Shown in pieces: positions 33,270-45,446 of a DNA stretch of 64,000 nucleotides. How positions within the stretch are numbered: position 1 is the first letter of the stretch; each line of letters opens with the position of its first letter. The translations under genes and the position numbers were made by a program. The stretch covers positions 1-64,000 of the forward strand of contig MCGO01000135.1 in NCBI GenBank assembly GCA_002104985.1. Reading direction: 5' to 3'. The notes under the pieces are model-generated. The model had not been told where the DNA came from, made no database searches, and saw only the letters and a program-made list of their open reading frames with translations. The stretch comes from Rhizoclosmatium globosum (taxonomy: Eukaryota > Chytridiomycota > Chytridiomycetes > Chytridiales > Chytriomycetaceae).

Positions 33270-34414
33270 ATGAACCTTCTCCCATTCGAAACAACGCAAC
33301 AGATCTTCAGGGCTCTCTTGAATGACTGCCCCGTATCGTACACTGTGGAAGAGTACCGCGAGTTGCGACTTGTGTGCAGGGATTGGAACAGATCAATCAC
33401 CTCAACTCCGACCTGGTGCAGAGTCCACATAACATCCGTCAAAACTCGACCCGAAAAGACAGCCATCACGCCCATGGTATTAAACCCATACAGGCACCCA
33501 TTGGTCGCCAACTGTTACCATAAGACGCATGCCGATGTCTTTGTTCAAATCGACGTTCCAAAACGATTGTGGACCAACTTCAAGACCCTTGACCATCTCA
33601 ATGATTACTTGAAGAAAACAATTGGTTCTTTGATTGGGTTCTCGTCTATCAAGATCTCTGATCTAATCGCGAATGCCACCAACTGTAGACCCATCAAGGC
33701 ATTTATTGAGGCTTATGAAGACAGCGACGAAAACGATGATGCGATAAGTATGGTAATGATGGCCCACCCATTGAGGTTTATCGAGCACTTCGATTGGTGA
33801 ACTTTGGGTTTTTATCTTGATGAGATGGAAATACGTGAATTCAAAAGTCTTCGGCAGCTAATGTATTATCCATCAGAGAATTTAATGGATTGGACTTTCG
33901 CGGCATGTCGGAATCTGGAGTGCTTGAATCTTAGTAGTCGCCGTACCGATATTCCCAGAGAAGTGCTTGAATGGTGTCCTCCAAGCTTAAAACATTTATC
34001 GTTTGAAAAATCGCTGGATCATTTGCTCTTGTTGGAGCAAGTACTTGACCTTCCATTTAAGCTGGAGACAATTAGACTTTATTTGACTGCATTGGGGACA
34101 CCATCCTTGGACTATTTTTTGTCATTGGTACGAGAAAGTCCTTCATTTTGGGAGGCTATGTGTAATCTACGGGCAGTCGTGATGGTTTCACCAGACAATA
34201 ATAGTCCGTGTATAGTCAAAAGACAACGTTCGGTTACGAAGAAACCACCATGGAAACGTTCGATTACGATGAACCCACCATGGAAGCCTTGGAGACTCTG
34301 AAAATGATTCCTAGTTTAAGACAAGTTTTGATGGTCGATGTCGGAAATCGTGAACGCTGGGTCACGAAATTAAGGTTGTTTGAACAGACCTTTACAGTGG
34401 TTGTTGAGTACTAG
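33270..34414 (+). CDS. F-box-like protein, dispersed copy 5 (frameshifted)
   Basis: Same family as the array at 23.8-28.2 kb but about 5 kb away and on the opposite strand. Starts MNLLPFETTQQIFRALLNDC, with RLVCRDWNRSI, HPLVANCYHKTHAD, CPPSLKHLSFEKS, PFKLETIRLYL and LKMIPSLRQVLMV. The frame is broken at about 33752 (missing G), 33809-33813 (extra T) and 34206 (missing C). Correcting these gives a continuous roughly 380-residue protein that aligns with copy 2. It has an acidic insert (EDSDENDD) and a duplicated (T)MEXXDYDEPTMEA-like segment near the end. Functional state unclear. Confidence 0.6.
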
Positions 34415-34560
34415 CGGTTACATCGCTTCCTTCTCTTCAAGTCAACCAATACTGCGCTTAATGTATTCTGCAAAAATAGGCAATATGTATTTTCAATCAT
34501 GAAGAAAACCGTTGGAACTTTTTTCATCACCCTTTTATCAGACTATTATTTGATGGATAT

Positions 34561-35352
34561 CTAGAAAGTGCTCCATGACCAATCAGATGGAACACTCTGA
34601 GCAATGGGTAATTCATCTACAGATGCACGACGATCTGAACCTGTAATTCAAGATCAGCTCTGAATACAAACACCACTACCAAGAATACTCACCAAAAGCG
34701 CGTCCAGGACCCGCTGCCACAGCACTTTCATCAAACTCATCATCATCCTCATCTTCTTCTTCTTCTTCTTTGTCTCCCTCTGCATCTTTCCTCACCCCAT
34801 CCAAATCTTGAGCAGTTCTCTTTGTACCATCTACACCACCCTCGTTCGTGTTCGTACTCGTACTCGTACTCGCACTCGCACCCGCACTGTTCACTTGAAC
34901 ACGCAACGCCTCGGCCCGGCGCCCAAACTCGGCCCAACAGTCCGCACAGACGCGGCTCTCGACGCCGGCGGGATGCACTTCTGCGTTCTGGTCGAGGCGC
35001 ACGACAAACTTTGAGCACGGCCCGCAGAAGATGCCGCCACAGGTTCGGCAGTGGTGGCGCCGCGTCAGAAGCGTGAATCGGGTTGAGCACGATTCGCACG
35101 TGGGTGCCGAAGTGTCTGGTTTCCAGTGTGTTCTGGTTGGAGGGCCTTTTGTTTGAGGTGGGTGGTTTGTTAGAAGACAGTATTAGAAGACAGTACTAAA
35201 CCTGTCACAAAGTGGCTCGGTCCTGGAAGTGACGATGCTAGTTGGATGGAAGGCTGGCGGAGGGACCGGTTCAGAAGGGGTCGTGTGTTGGTGGATGGGT
35301 TGCTGTTGGAGACAGTGGCGTTGGAGGCCCTAGAACAGGAAGTTAGATACAT
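34561..35352 (-). CDS. FYVE zinc-finger protein, Pib2-like
   Basis: Three exons (35352-35202, 35145-34693, 34640-34561) in phase, 227 residues from ATG 35352; an upstream exon is possible. A complete FYVE domain follows a short Ser/Asn/Pro-rich start: WKPD (WxxD), CESC, RRHHCRTCGG, CGPC and RVCADC. These are the four Cys pairs and the basic pocket that binds PI3P on endosomes and vacuoles. After it come a low-complexity Ser/Thr segment (microsatellite at about 34838-34885), an acidic stretch (KEEEEEDEDDDEFDE) and the terminal VPSDWSWSTF. From memory of the family, a C-terminal DW.WS.F tail after FYVE is seen in Pib2, a glutamine-responsive TORC1 activator on the yeast vacuole. That assignment is an inference. 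Confidence 0.8.
34838..34885. repeat. Hexanucleotide-like microsatellite (GTTCGT/ACTCGT)
   Basis: Tandem TCGTACTCGTACTCGCACTC-type units encode the alternating Ser-Thr/Ala-Ser tract of the FYVE protein (STSTSTNTN on the minus strand). Confidence 0.8.
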
Positions 35353-35607
35353 TGATAGTTAAGCAAAGAGAGAGGTGCTTGATTGGTTGATGGGTGGAAG
35401 CCATTGCTGATGGAGGATGTGAAGATGTACCTTCGCTGTTGATCAGCCATGTGTGTCTAATGCTTTCTAACAAAGAAATAATGTATAATAAATCTGTTCC
35501 AAATAACTCGATATTAATACGAAGGCAACTGCCGGATGTTTCGCCACTAGTTCCCCCAATTGATCAATGTGTAACGCTGAAATCATCCGCAAAAACCTGT
35601 TCCGACA

Positions 35608-37586
35608 ATGTCATCATTCGTTTCACAACAATGTGCTCGATGCCATCAGTTTAATCTTCGCTGTGAACCAAGTCCAGTTGGCTGTGCTTCGTGTCTCTAC
35701 TTTGGTGTTGCGTGTCAATATGTGCCAAAAACAAGCTCAATCCAGTTCATCCATCCAATACACCCTCCTTCTCCTGTATCTCCGCAAATAATTAAGCAAG
35801 AAGTTTTTCACACTGGCTGGATCGTGGAAGACCCAGATCTTATGCCGACAGTGGAAGATTGGAGGCTGGTCCATAACTACTTTACCAACAAAGGGAGATC
35901 CCTGCCTGTCTTGCTTTCCATCGATGGAGACTATCACTTGCGGAACTATTTTCAGAGATCTGCTGTGTTACGGTATGATTTAGGTGTTGTGGAGCAGTTC
36001 TGATGGTTGACGAATCATCTCAACGACAGGTTAGTTACCTCCGCTCTCGGTGCACACATTGCCTCTCCGAAACTGCCAGAACAAGTTTCTCTTTCGTATT
36101 ATCGGAGGGCACGGAAGGCTGTGTTTGCGACAATGTCACAAGAACCTCAAGTCGAGACTGTTCAAGCTCTGTTCTTTCTATATCTATTCGCAGTCTGTAA
36201 GTGACGAACTTTTCTGTATTCGAAGTCCTAAGTCTACGAACAGGGAAAGGGCAACCTGTCATTGGACGGGCGTTTCTAAAATCGGGACTTGAAATGATCG
36301 TCGCACTTCGATTACATATTGATCCGGACGACTCTCCCTGGCTCTTCTCATTGAATTTATCATCTAGAGAAAAGGAAGATAGGCGGCGGGCATTCTGGGC
36401 GAGCTATAAGATGTATTTGCACTTGAAGCCCCAAATTAAGTAATCTAAAACAGATGTCAATAGGTATCATTGGGAACGATCTATATCGACCGATACCTTT
36501 TCATTCAAAATATCAGATGAACGGATGAAGCCGCCTTCCGAAGTATACGACCCACAACTCATTTTCAGCAACTGCGGATGCATCAAAACTGAATCAGATG
36601 TATTTGAATTCCTGGGTGACATGAAGCGAATACATGCTCTTCCTCCAAAGAGTATCAACGAATTGTTTTGGTCTGATATTGCTCTTGAAATGAACGAACG
36701 GCTTCTCAAATTATATGGGTCCATTCCCAATGATACCCTTCTGATTACGGAGTCCCCTCAATCTATGAATCAAAGTGATATTGATCGATTCGTCCAACAA
36801 CTATCCATTGTATCTGTTCAAGACGTTGCCTTTGTATTCTGCATTAACCTCCACCTCTTTGCATCCTTCTCAATACTTCTCCGCCCGAAACTATACCTCT
36901 CAAGTCTATCATGCTGCAACCCACGTTTCTTGAGCACCGAAAAGAAAATGATTATCGAATCTGCAATCAAAGGATCTCTTGATGCAGCCAACAGAATCGC
37001 AAGTCTAACGTCCTTCTTCTCTGGCATTGCGAACGGGAAAATACAAATTCCTGTTCACCGGGGCCTTGAATTTTTCTTTCGACCCATGTTTGTTCACGTG
37101 TATCCCGTGTTTGACGCTATGATCGTGTTTTGGCTCATCAAATGTCGAATGGATCCTGCGTGGATGTATGTTGTTGGAGATGAATTTGGGTGGGATGCAG
37201 TGAAGAAACGGGTGGATGGGCTCATGCAGTTTGTTGGACGGTTGAAGTCGAACCAGTTGATGAGTGGAGCTGAGGCTGGCGCTATGTTGCCGTTGTATCA
37301 GTGTATGGAAGCTATGTTGCGAGAGATGGAGGAAATGGAGGGTGCGACTTCGTTAAAAGTGGAGCGAGCAACTACAACAGAATCGGATTGGGATGAGCTT
37401 GTGCTGGGGATGAATGTTATCTCTCTGGATGACGTTGAAAAGAGTGGTTCTCGAGAACAGTTTGAAATCAAAGAGCCACAGGCTCTGTTGGGTCTTCTGG
37501 GCTTTCAAGTAGGTGGAGGTGGGGGAATGCGATGGCGAGGGAGGAGTGAAGAGTCGTGGCGGTTGTTTTGGAAACTGCGGTGTTAG
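35608..37586 (+). CDS. Zn2Cys6 fungal transcription factor 1
   Basis: Exons 35608-35972, 36030-36196, 36244-36412 and 36464-37586 join in phase to 607 residues. The N-terminal zinc cluster CARCHQFNLRCEPSP...CASCLYFGVAC fits C-x2-C-x6-C-x6-C-x2-C-x6-C, the Gal4-type DNA-binding module that coordinates two Zn ions. The remainder is helical and matches the fungal-specific regulatory middle region in layout (YYRRARKAVFATMSQEP, FLKSGLEMIVALRLHIDPDD, EDRRRAFWASYKMY). A proline-rich linker follows the zinc cluster. Ligand and target genes are unknown. A head-to-tail paralog follows 135 nt downstream with all three introns at identical positions. Confidence 0.85.
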
Positions 37587-37721
37587 AAAAGATAAGAACC
37601 GCTTCTGTATTTATAAGTAAAATATTCCGAGGCTTGAAGTAAGCCCCGATGAGGCTGCTCTTCCACAAATTGTTATCGGGAACAACGGCGATCCAAGAAA
37701 TTCCTGCCCACAATACCCTTG

Positions 37722-39647
37722 ATGCATCCCTGCTCTCGCTGCTACGACGAACGGATACACTGTGATTTGAATCCACTTGGATGTGTGTCATGCCAGATGG
37801 CAAGGGTAGCATGCCACTATCCTTCCATCACTCCCAATCAACAACTGTCTCCGATTCCCTCCTACACCCACCACCCGTCTCCTGTCTCCCCTCAACAATC
37901 ACTTGGACATGCAAACTGGACAATCGAGGATCCCGATCTGATGCCAACGCAGGACGACTGGACACTTGTCTATCGATACATAACAAACAACGGCCAATCT
38001 CCTCCAGTCATGTTTTCCATAGACGGAGACCTGCATTTGCGAAACTACTTTCGAAGCTCTCCTGCTCTGAGGTGGTATTAGTAACTCATGAACCCTTACC
38101 TAACGTGTTTCACTCACCTTCTTAGACTCATTTCAGCAGCTGTCAGTGCACATGTTGTAACCCCACCAGTACCTGAAACAATTGCTCTATCTTACTATAA
38201 ACGGGCGAGAAAGGCTATAGCATGGGCCATGAATCAGGAACAAACTGTTGAAACTATCCAATCCCTCTATTGGCTGTATCTGTTTTCAACATGTGAATAT
38301 TCCTCTTCAATTTAATTCATTACTAACTGTTTGGTATAAGGGAAAGGCCAGCCTGTTATCGGGAGGGCGTTTCTGAAAATGGCGTTGGAAGTTATATTAA
38401 ACCTTCGAATGAATATTGATCCTGATGATTCGCCCTGGCTATATCACTTGAATTTAAGTCCGAGAGAAAAGGAGGGAAGGAGGAGGGCGTTCTGGGCTAG
38501 TTATCAAATGTGAGTTCAGTTCACATTTCTCAAGCTGATCCCATACAAATAGGTATCAATGGGAATATGCTTTATCTATCGACACCGAGTACATAAATAT
38601 TTCCGATCAATGGATGAAACCGCCTACAGAAATTTACGATCCACACCTTATTTTCACTGATTGTCGACATGCCAAAGCCGAATCCGCTGTTTATGCCCTG
38701 CTTGGTGATCTAAAACGGCACCTCTATATACCACCCAATTCCATCAATGACTTATTTGGCTCCAAAGCAACAACAGCATTGAATTCTCGACTCATACAAA
38801 TCCATCAAAGTGCTCCTATCGATATCCTATTGATTGCTGAATCTTCATTCCGCATTTCTGAATCGGATGCAGCTCGATTTCTGAACCAATTATCTGCGAT
38901 TTCAGTTCAAGATATTCCTTTGTCTTTAGTGTCAATATGAACCTATTAGCGAGTGCGTCCATTCTCCTTCGCCCTAAATTATACCTGTCCAGCCTTAAAT
39001 GCTGTGTACCAAGCTTCTTAACGCCAGAAAAGCATTCCATCATTATATCTGCAATCCAAGAGTCACTTGATGCTGCAAACCGAATCGCTTGTTTGATTGC
39101 GTTTTATATGGACGCAGGAACGAGAAACATCTCGCAAGGTTTTTTCTTTCGACCTTTGAAGCTCCTTGTTTACCCAATCTTTGATGCCATGATTGTCTTT
39201 TGGTTCGTGAAATGTCGAATGGATCCTGTTTGGGCGCCGTTGGCTGGACAGCTGTTTACGTGGAATATGCTGAAGGACAGAGTTGCTGGAATGATGGACT
39301 TTGTGCATAAACTGAAAGAAACGGAGTTGAAGCGAGGTGTTCAAGCTGGAGCGATGCTCCCTCTAACTCAATGTATGGAAGCGATGATGCGTGAAATGGA
39401 ATCTGTTGAGTGCGGAGGCAGACGTGAACCATCTCCGCTCAATAATGAAGGCTCTCCAGACTTTGAAGAGATTGTTTTGGGTATGAATATGGTCTCGCTC
39501 ACAGAGTTTGATGGAGTACAAGAACGATATGAAACAAAGGAACCTCAAGCGTTGATAGGATTACTTGGCTTACAAGTTGGGGGAGGAATTCGGTGGAAAG
39601 GTAGAAGTGAGGAGTCATGGAGACTATTTTGGAAATTGAGAGGTTAA
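37722..39647 (+). CDS. Zn2Cys6 fungal transcription factor 2 (tandem paralog)
   Basis: Exons 37722-38071, 38126-38292, 38341-38509 and 38553-39647; 593 residues once one missing base near 38917 (CC where CCC is expected, restoring DIPFVFSVNMN) is allowed. Starts MHPCSRCYDERIHCDLNP with CVSCQMARVAC, the same zinc-cluster spacing as factor 1. It shares LMPT.DDW, SIDGD.HLRNYF, KGQPVIGRAFLK, IDPDDSPWL, EEIVLGMNMVSL and the C-terminal GRSEESWRLFWKLR. Exons 2 and 3 have exactly the same lengths as in factor 1 (167 and 169 nt), proving tandem duplication. The proteins have diverged substantially, suggesting different ligands or targets. Confidence 0.8.
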
Positions 39648-39708
39648 TTTATGAACAAATGTATTTATTTGCACGTCGTATATGACCAAGTGGATGTAGG
39701 GATGGCAA

Positions 39709-40520
39709 TCAAAGCTTCAGAACATACCCTTCAAGGTTGGGAATAGTTACAAATCCCAAGTCTTCGTATCGTTCTTTTACAGCTGGATCTGTTGTATCCA
39801 CACCCAATACGCCAACATTCAATTCCTTTGCCAGAGTAAGGGTGTGCCAGACGAGTGCAAATGACTTTGCATCTGGGCCAGCAACCAAATGAATGTATGC
39901 ACCGTTTTCAAAGAATGAAATACTGGCAGTTGCATCCACAGATGAATAATCTTGAGAGCGAATGACAAAATAGCGGATACTGGTTCCAGGTCCATATGGA
40001 ACACTGCTGTCGCCTTTAAGCCCACGAGAACGGAAGCTTTCGCTGAATCCTAATTCTCTCGCCAGACAATCCCATCGATCACTCAAACTGGTTCTGTCAG
40101 TAACCTCCTCAATTTCAAACGAATGCGGTGGAGGTGTCGCCTTCAAAGTACGTGGATCGATAATCAGGTCCCACATTGATGCCTTTGCTTCTCAAAGCCA
40201 CGTTCCAAAAGCTGAGGAACAAGCAATTTCTGCGTTTGGGATGGAGTGGACTTTCCAACCCACCAATCAATTCGCTTTGAGTCTTTGCCGAATTCGTCAA
40301 TGATTGCAGTAACTGGGCGGGTTTCGGTGTCACGAAGGCAGAAGATTGTGAGTTGACTGGATTCGGGGTCTTTCATTCCGTACAAGGAAGCAGTGGGAGA
40401 GCCAATGAATGGTGCCCCGCCAAAGAAGGATCGTGCTACCATTTGAGCACCGAGCATCTCAATCTTGGCCACATCTTCAGGTGGAAAGGCGGCAGACTCG
40501 GGAGAGGCTTCTTGAAGCAT
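39709..40520 (-). CDS. Probable GNAT-fold N-acetyltransferase
   Basis: About 270 residues from ATG 40520 (MLQEASPESAAF) to 39709, with a single one-base break near 40187-40193 (AA where AAA restores GFEKAKASMWDL). The C-terminal third (CLARELGFSESF..., DATASISFFENGAYIHLVAG, LAKELNVGVLGVDTTDPAVK, RYEDLGFVTIPNLEGYVL) follows the order of a GNAT acetyl-CoA fold: beta-strands, a helix over the CoA site, then 'Y..LGF'. The canonical Q/RxxGxG/A acetyl-CoA loop is not obvious, so activity is uncertain. Substrate unknown. Confidence 0.6.
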
Positions 40521-40784
40521 TAATTTGGTTGGTGGCGTTTCAACCAAATATTTATGAAAATTCTATTTATCGAATATTGATGCGATGATGTGGATTGCGC
40601 ATCTTCCAAGAAATAGATGTGGATGTTAATAGGTTGTGGTGAAGAAACCACTGCTAGTCTCGGAACGATGACAGCCAATCACATGTCATGGGTTTTGAAA
40701 ACGGATCGGAGCCAATCTCGGACCGGAATGGTTGTTTCGTGGGAACACAAAAAATCTTCATCCAATTCCAGGACGCCAAACAAC

Positions 40785-43700
40785 ATGTCCTGCGCAGCTG
40801 CATTCAATGTTTGGGATGCAAATGGAGCTGCAGACTTCAGTCAGTGTTTCGAGGAGAGGTATGTGAGACTGAAGTGGAGATGATTAGCTGATTGGTTGTT
40901 TTGACAGTGTCCTATCAGTTGTTGTGTCAGCAGCCGCTATCCTCTTTTCCGTCTTCAGATTGACGTATCTCCGTCACAAGAAAGTCATTGAACCTCGTCT
41001 TACAAAATGGCATATCACTGCCAACAGGATTACGTCGGTGCTGTCAATTGTAGCAGCCATTGTCGCCCTCATCTTCACAGTCAACTCTACCTCATCAAGT
41101 GGTTCTACTACTCTTGCTGCTGCTTTTAGCTTAGTGGCATCTATCGGTGTCGCTGCATCGCTCTATGTTGAACATACCAGATTGGCCCGTGCTTCAACTG
41201 GACTCATGGTGTACTGGCTCTTCGCAGTAATCGTCTGGATCATTCGAATTCGTACCCGATATTCATTGGGCCAGACAGATTCGCTGGTCATTATCTTTAT
41301 TGTTCAACTCGTTGTGAATGCTGCCTCATTTGTGTTGGAAAACATGACATTTGTGGCGGATCTCGAAACTGGCGAGAGAGTCCGTCCAACTCCTCTCGGC
41401 TCAAACGTTAACGTCTTCGCTCGAGTCTCGTATTGGTATATGCAACCTCTTTTGGTGAAAGGTTCCAAGCAGGAACTCACTCTGAACGACTTGTGGCGTC
41501 CAGACAAGAGTCAGTCAAGTTCTGCGATTCTCGATCGATTCCAAGTTCAATGGAAGGCTGAAATTGAAAGAGCCAACGCTAAGGGAAAGAAGCCATGGTT
41601 GATTAGTGCTCTCTTGAGGGCCTTTTATCCTCAACTGATTATCGGTTTCGCTGAATATTGGATCTCGTTCATCTGTACATTTATGCAACCGCTGTTGCTG
41701 GCAAGCATTTTGAGTTTTATCGCGGATCCTAAAGCCCCTTCGTACTTGGGTTACGTTCTTGCTGTGGCAATCTTGTTGAATGCTCTCCTCAATGTGTTGA
41801 TGGGCGTGCAAATGTGGATCACTTCTATGAGTGTCGGGTGAGTTGGCTTCTCGTCCGCTATATTTAATTAACATCGTTTATTCATGAAGATACCAAATTC
41901 GCTCTGCTCTCTGTACTGCCATTTTCCGCAAGTCCCTCAACCTGACGAATACCTCAAGACAAGCTACCTCCACCGGACACATCAACAACATGCTCGCCGC
42001 CGATACACAGCACATTATGTGGTTTATGACAACATTCTATGCTCCCCTCGGTATTCCAGTTAAAATCGCCATCAGTATTTACCTCCTCTGGCAGCAACTT
42101 GGTGTTGCCTGTCTGGGTGGTCTTGCCGTCATTATCCTTGCTATTCCACTCCAAGCTTTCATCGGAAAAGTGTTGATGAAGAATTTGATTTGAAGCAAGC
42201 CCGTGGTGACGTTCGTATCGAGGTGGTTAACGAAACTCTGACCAGTATCAAGCTTCTCAAGCTTTACGGATGGGACACTTTGTTCCACAAGCGTGTTATG
42301 GATGCCCGTCATGAAGAACTCAAGAGTATCAAGTCAATTGGTGTTTTGAAAAGTTTGGACACTCTTGTGAGCTCTGTGACGCCTCTCTTCGTCGCTTTGG
42401 TCTCCTTCGCTCTCTATATTGCCATCAACACCGCACCTGATCAAGCTCTGAACGCGAGTCGTATTTTCGTGTCATTGAACCTGTTCAACATTTTGTCTGA
42501 TCCAATTCAGTCTTTGGGGTGGTTGTTTTCAGGCGGTTCCGCTTGTTATATTTCCTTGAACCGTATGCAAGACTTCTTGCTCCTGGAAGAGTTGGATGAT
42601 TCTAATGTTCAGCGCGAGATTTCACAAGACGGAAATGTGATTGCAGTTCAGAATGGAACTTTCAAATGGGATTCTGTCGCCGAAGAAGATATTCTGCATG
42701 ATATTAATACGGTTGGTTTCTTTGTTTTTGATCATAGTTTTTCGACGGCTGACTCTCTTGGTAGACGATTCCAAAAGGAGCACTCGCAGCTGTCATTGGA
42801 CGTGTTGGTACCGGAAAGAGTTCATTTATCTCAGCTCTTCTCGGAGAAATGAATAAGGTTAGCGGCAGCGTTCGTGTTTCTGGCTCTGTTGCCTATGTCA
42901 GTCAGCAAGCCTGGATTGAAAACGCGACAGTCCGTGACAACATTCTCTTTGGTTCTGAATATGATGAGAAGAAGTATCAAGGTATGTATTTGACGTTCTA
43001 AATATCCCGTCTCTAACCCAATTTATTAGCTGTTATTGATGCTTGTGCTTTGCGCCGAGACCTTACACTACTCTCTGCAGGAGACTTGACTGAAATCGGA
43101 GAAAAGGGAGTCAACCTTTCTGGAGGTCAAAAGCAGCGTCTTTCTTTGGCTCGTGCTGTCTACAATGATGCTGAAATCTACCTGTTGGATGACGTTCTCT
43201 CTGCTGTTGACGCCCACGTCGACAAACACATTTTCGACAATGTCATCGGCCCACGTGGAATGCTCAGTGGGAAGACTCGTGTCTTTGTCACTCACGGAGT
43301 TCACCACCTTCCATCTTGCGACAAAATCATTGTCATCAAGGACAAGACGATTGAGCAGCAAGGCTCGTACCAGGACTTGATTGGACAGGAAGGAACATTC
43401 AAGGTCTTGATCGAAGAGTTTGCCCATGACGTCGTTTTAGAAAAGGAAGACAACACCAACAGTGATTCGAAAGATTCTGTTGAGACAAAAGCTGTTGTCG
43501 ACGATAATCAAGTCAGCGTTGTCAAGAAAGAGGAAGAGGAAAAGAAGGAAGAGGAAGGAAAGCTCATGACCAAGGAAAATGCTGGAAAGGGTCTCGCCAA
43601 GGCCTCTGTTTTTGTCAAGTATATGTACGCTGCAGGAATGATCTGGGTCATTTTGTCTTTCGTACTCTTGGTCAGTGCTCAAGCTGCAACTGTTGGAACT

Positions 43701-45326
43701 GGTCTTTGGTTGGACCGCTGGTCTTCCGGCGCTGGTTCCAATTCAAACGGTTATTATCTCGGAATTTACGGTTTCTTGGTCATTCTTGCGTCGGCATTGA
43801 CACTTTCAACCAACTTGACCATGTACATTCAAGTTGGACAAAATGCCGCCAGAGTCCTCCACTCCAATATGCTCAAGGGCGTTATGAACTCGCCAATGTC
43901 GTTCTTTGATACAAACCCACTCGGAAGAATCACGAATCGTTTCGTCGGAGATATTCAAATTGTCGACGAGAGTTTGGTTGAAATTTATGTGGGTTTCTTG
44001 AGTTATATCGCTCAATCTATCGCGACTGTGGTTGTTATTTGCTCTGTGACTCCATACTTCTTGACTCTCATCTTGCCGTTGTTTGGAGTCTACTACTATC
44101 TGCAGAACTACTACCTCAAGGCTGCCCAGGCTGTTCAACGTGTCTCTCGTCTAACCAATTCCCCTGTTTATGCTTTGGCCAATACTACATTCACTGGAGT
44201 CAGCACCGTCAAGGCCTTCGGTAAAACTGGAAAATACATCGAAAAGAACAATTCTCTCCAGGACGATATGCAAACCAGTTTCTTGACTCAAATGACTTGC
44301 AACAAGTGGCTCCAGTTCCGTCTCGAATGTCTTGGAGGTTTCATCTCATTTGGCGCGGCTCTGTTTGCTGTTGTCGAGAAAAACAATATTTCGGCTGGGT
44401 CTGCGGGTTTGTCTATTGGTTACGCGCTTCAAATCACGCAATACTTGTACCACACAATGCGTATGTTTGGTCAAGTTCAGAATAACGGTGTTTCTTTGGA
44501 GCGTATCTTTGAGTACTTTGATTTACCGAGTGAGGCTCCTCAAGAAACTAATTTGGATGAAGGTGTTGCACTTGCTGGCTGGCCAAGAGAAGGGCATGTT
44601 GAGTTCAAGGACCTGAAGATGCGTTACCGTGAAGGTACTCCGTTGGTGCTGAACGGAATCTCTGTAGATGTCAAGGGAGGCGAAAAGGTTGGAATTGTTG
44701 GTCGTACTGGTGCAGGAAAGTCGTCATTGTCCGTTGCTCTCTTCCGCTTGTCCGAGGCCGACGAAGGTTCCATTGAAATCGACGGTGTTGACGTATCAAA
44801 GCTCGGATTGAACCTTTTGCGCACCAAGCTCACCATTATTCCACAAGAGGCAGTATTGTTTGGTGCTTCAGTTCGTGACAATATTGACCCAGGTCGCTTA
44901 TATTCTGATGATCAGATCTGGAGTGCGTTAGAAGCGTCTCATCTCAAAGCACGTTTCGCTGGTCATGAAGAAGGTCTGGAACAGAAGATCAAGTCTGGTG
45001 GTGAAAACATGAGTGTCGGTGAAAGACAATTGTTCTGTCTTGCGCGTGCGATTCTCCGAAAGACCAAGATTCTCTTGCTGGATGAAGCGACAGCCGGTAT
45101 TGACTTGGAGACAGACTCTTTGATTCAAGCCACTATTCGTCGCGAGTTTGCGGATTCAACTGTTTTGACCATCGCACACAGAATTCAAACGATTATGGAC
45201 AGCGATAAGATTATGGTGTTGAATGCAGGACGTGTTGAAGAGATGCAAAGTCCTGCCGAGTTAATGAAGAATCCAGAGTCGGCTTTTGCACAACTTGCTG
45301 CTGCTGCGGGCGTAAAGGAAGCGTAA
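40785..45326 (+). CDS. ABCC-type (MRP/Ycf1-like) ABC transporter 1
   Basis: Five exons (40785-40858, 40908-41837, 41890-42711, 42765-42981, 43030-45326) give 1,446 residues with one missing base restored near 42180-42188. ATP-driven efflux of organic anions and glutathione conjugates at the vacuole or plasma membrane is the usual family role. Order: N-terminal TMD0-like helices (exons 1-2), L0 linker ([20 protein letters not shown]), TMD1, NBD1 (Walker [18 protein letters not shown]; Walker [13 protein letters not shown] with Asp in place of the catalytic Glu, as is normal in ABCC NBD1), acidic linker, TMD2, NBD2 (Walker [17 protein letters not shown] signature; Walker [13 protein letters not shown]). 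Tandem paralog at 46802-51331. Confidence 0.92.
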
Positions 45327-45446
45327 TTTATTATTTTGATACAATAAACTCATATATGATACTGCAAAAAACTAAAGTTATGAGGATAAATGCAACTTAA
45401 GGAACCAGAAGCGTAATGAATGGAATGTAAAACGAAAAAGAGGTTT

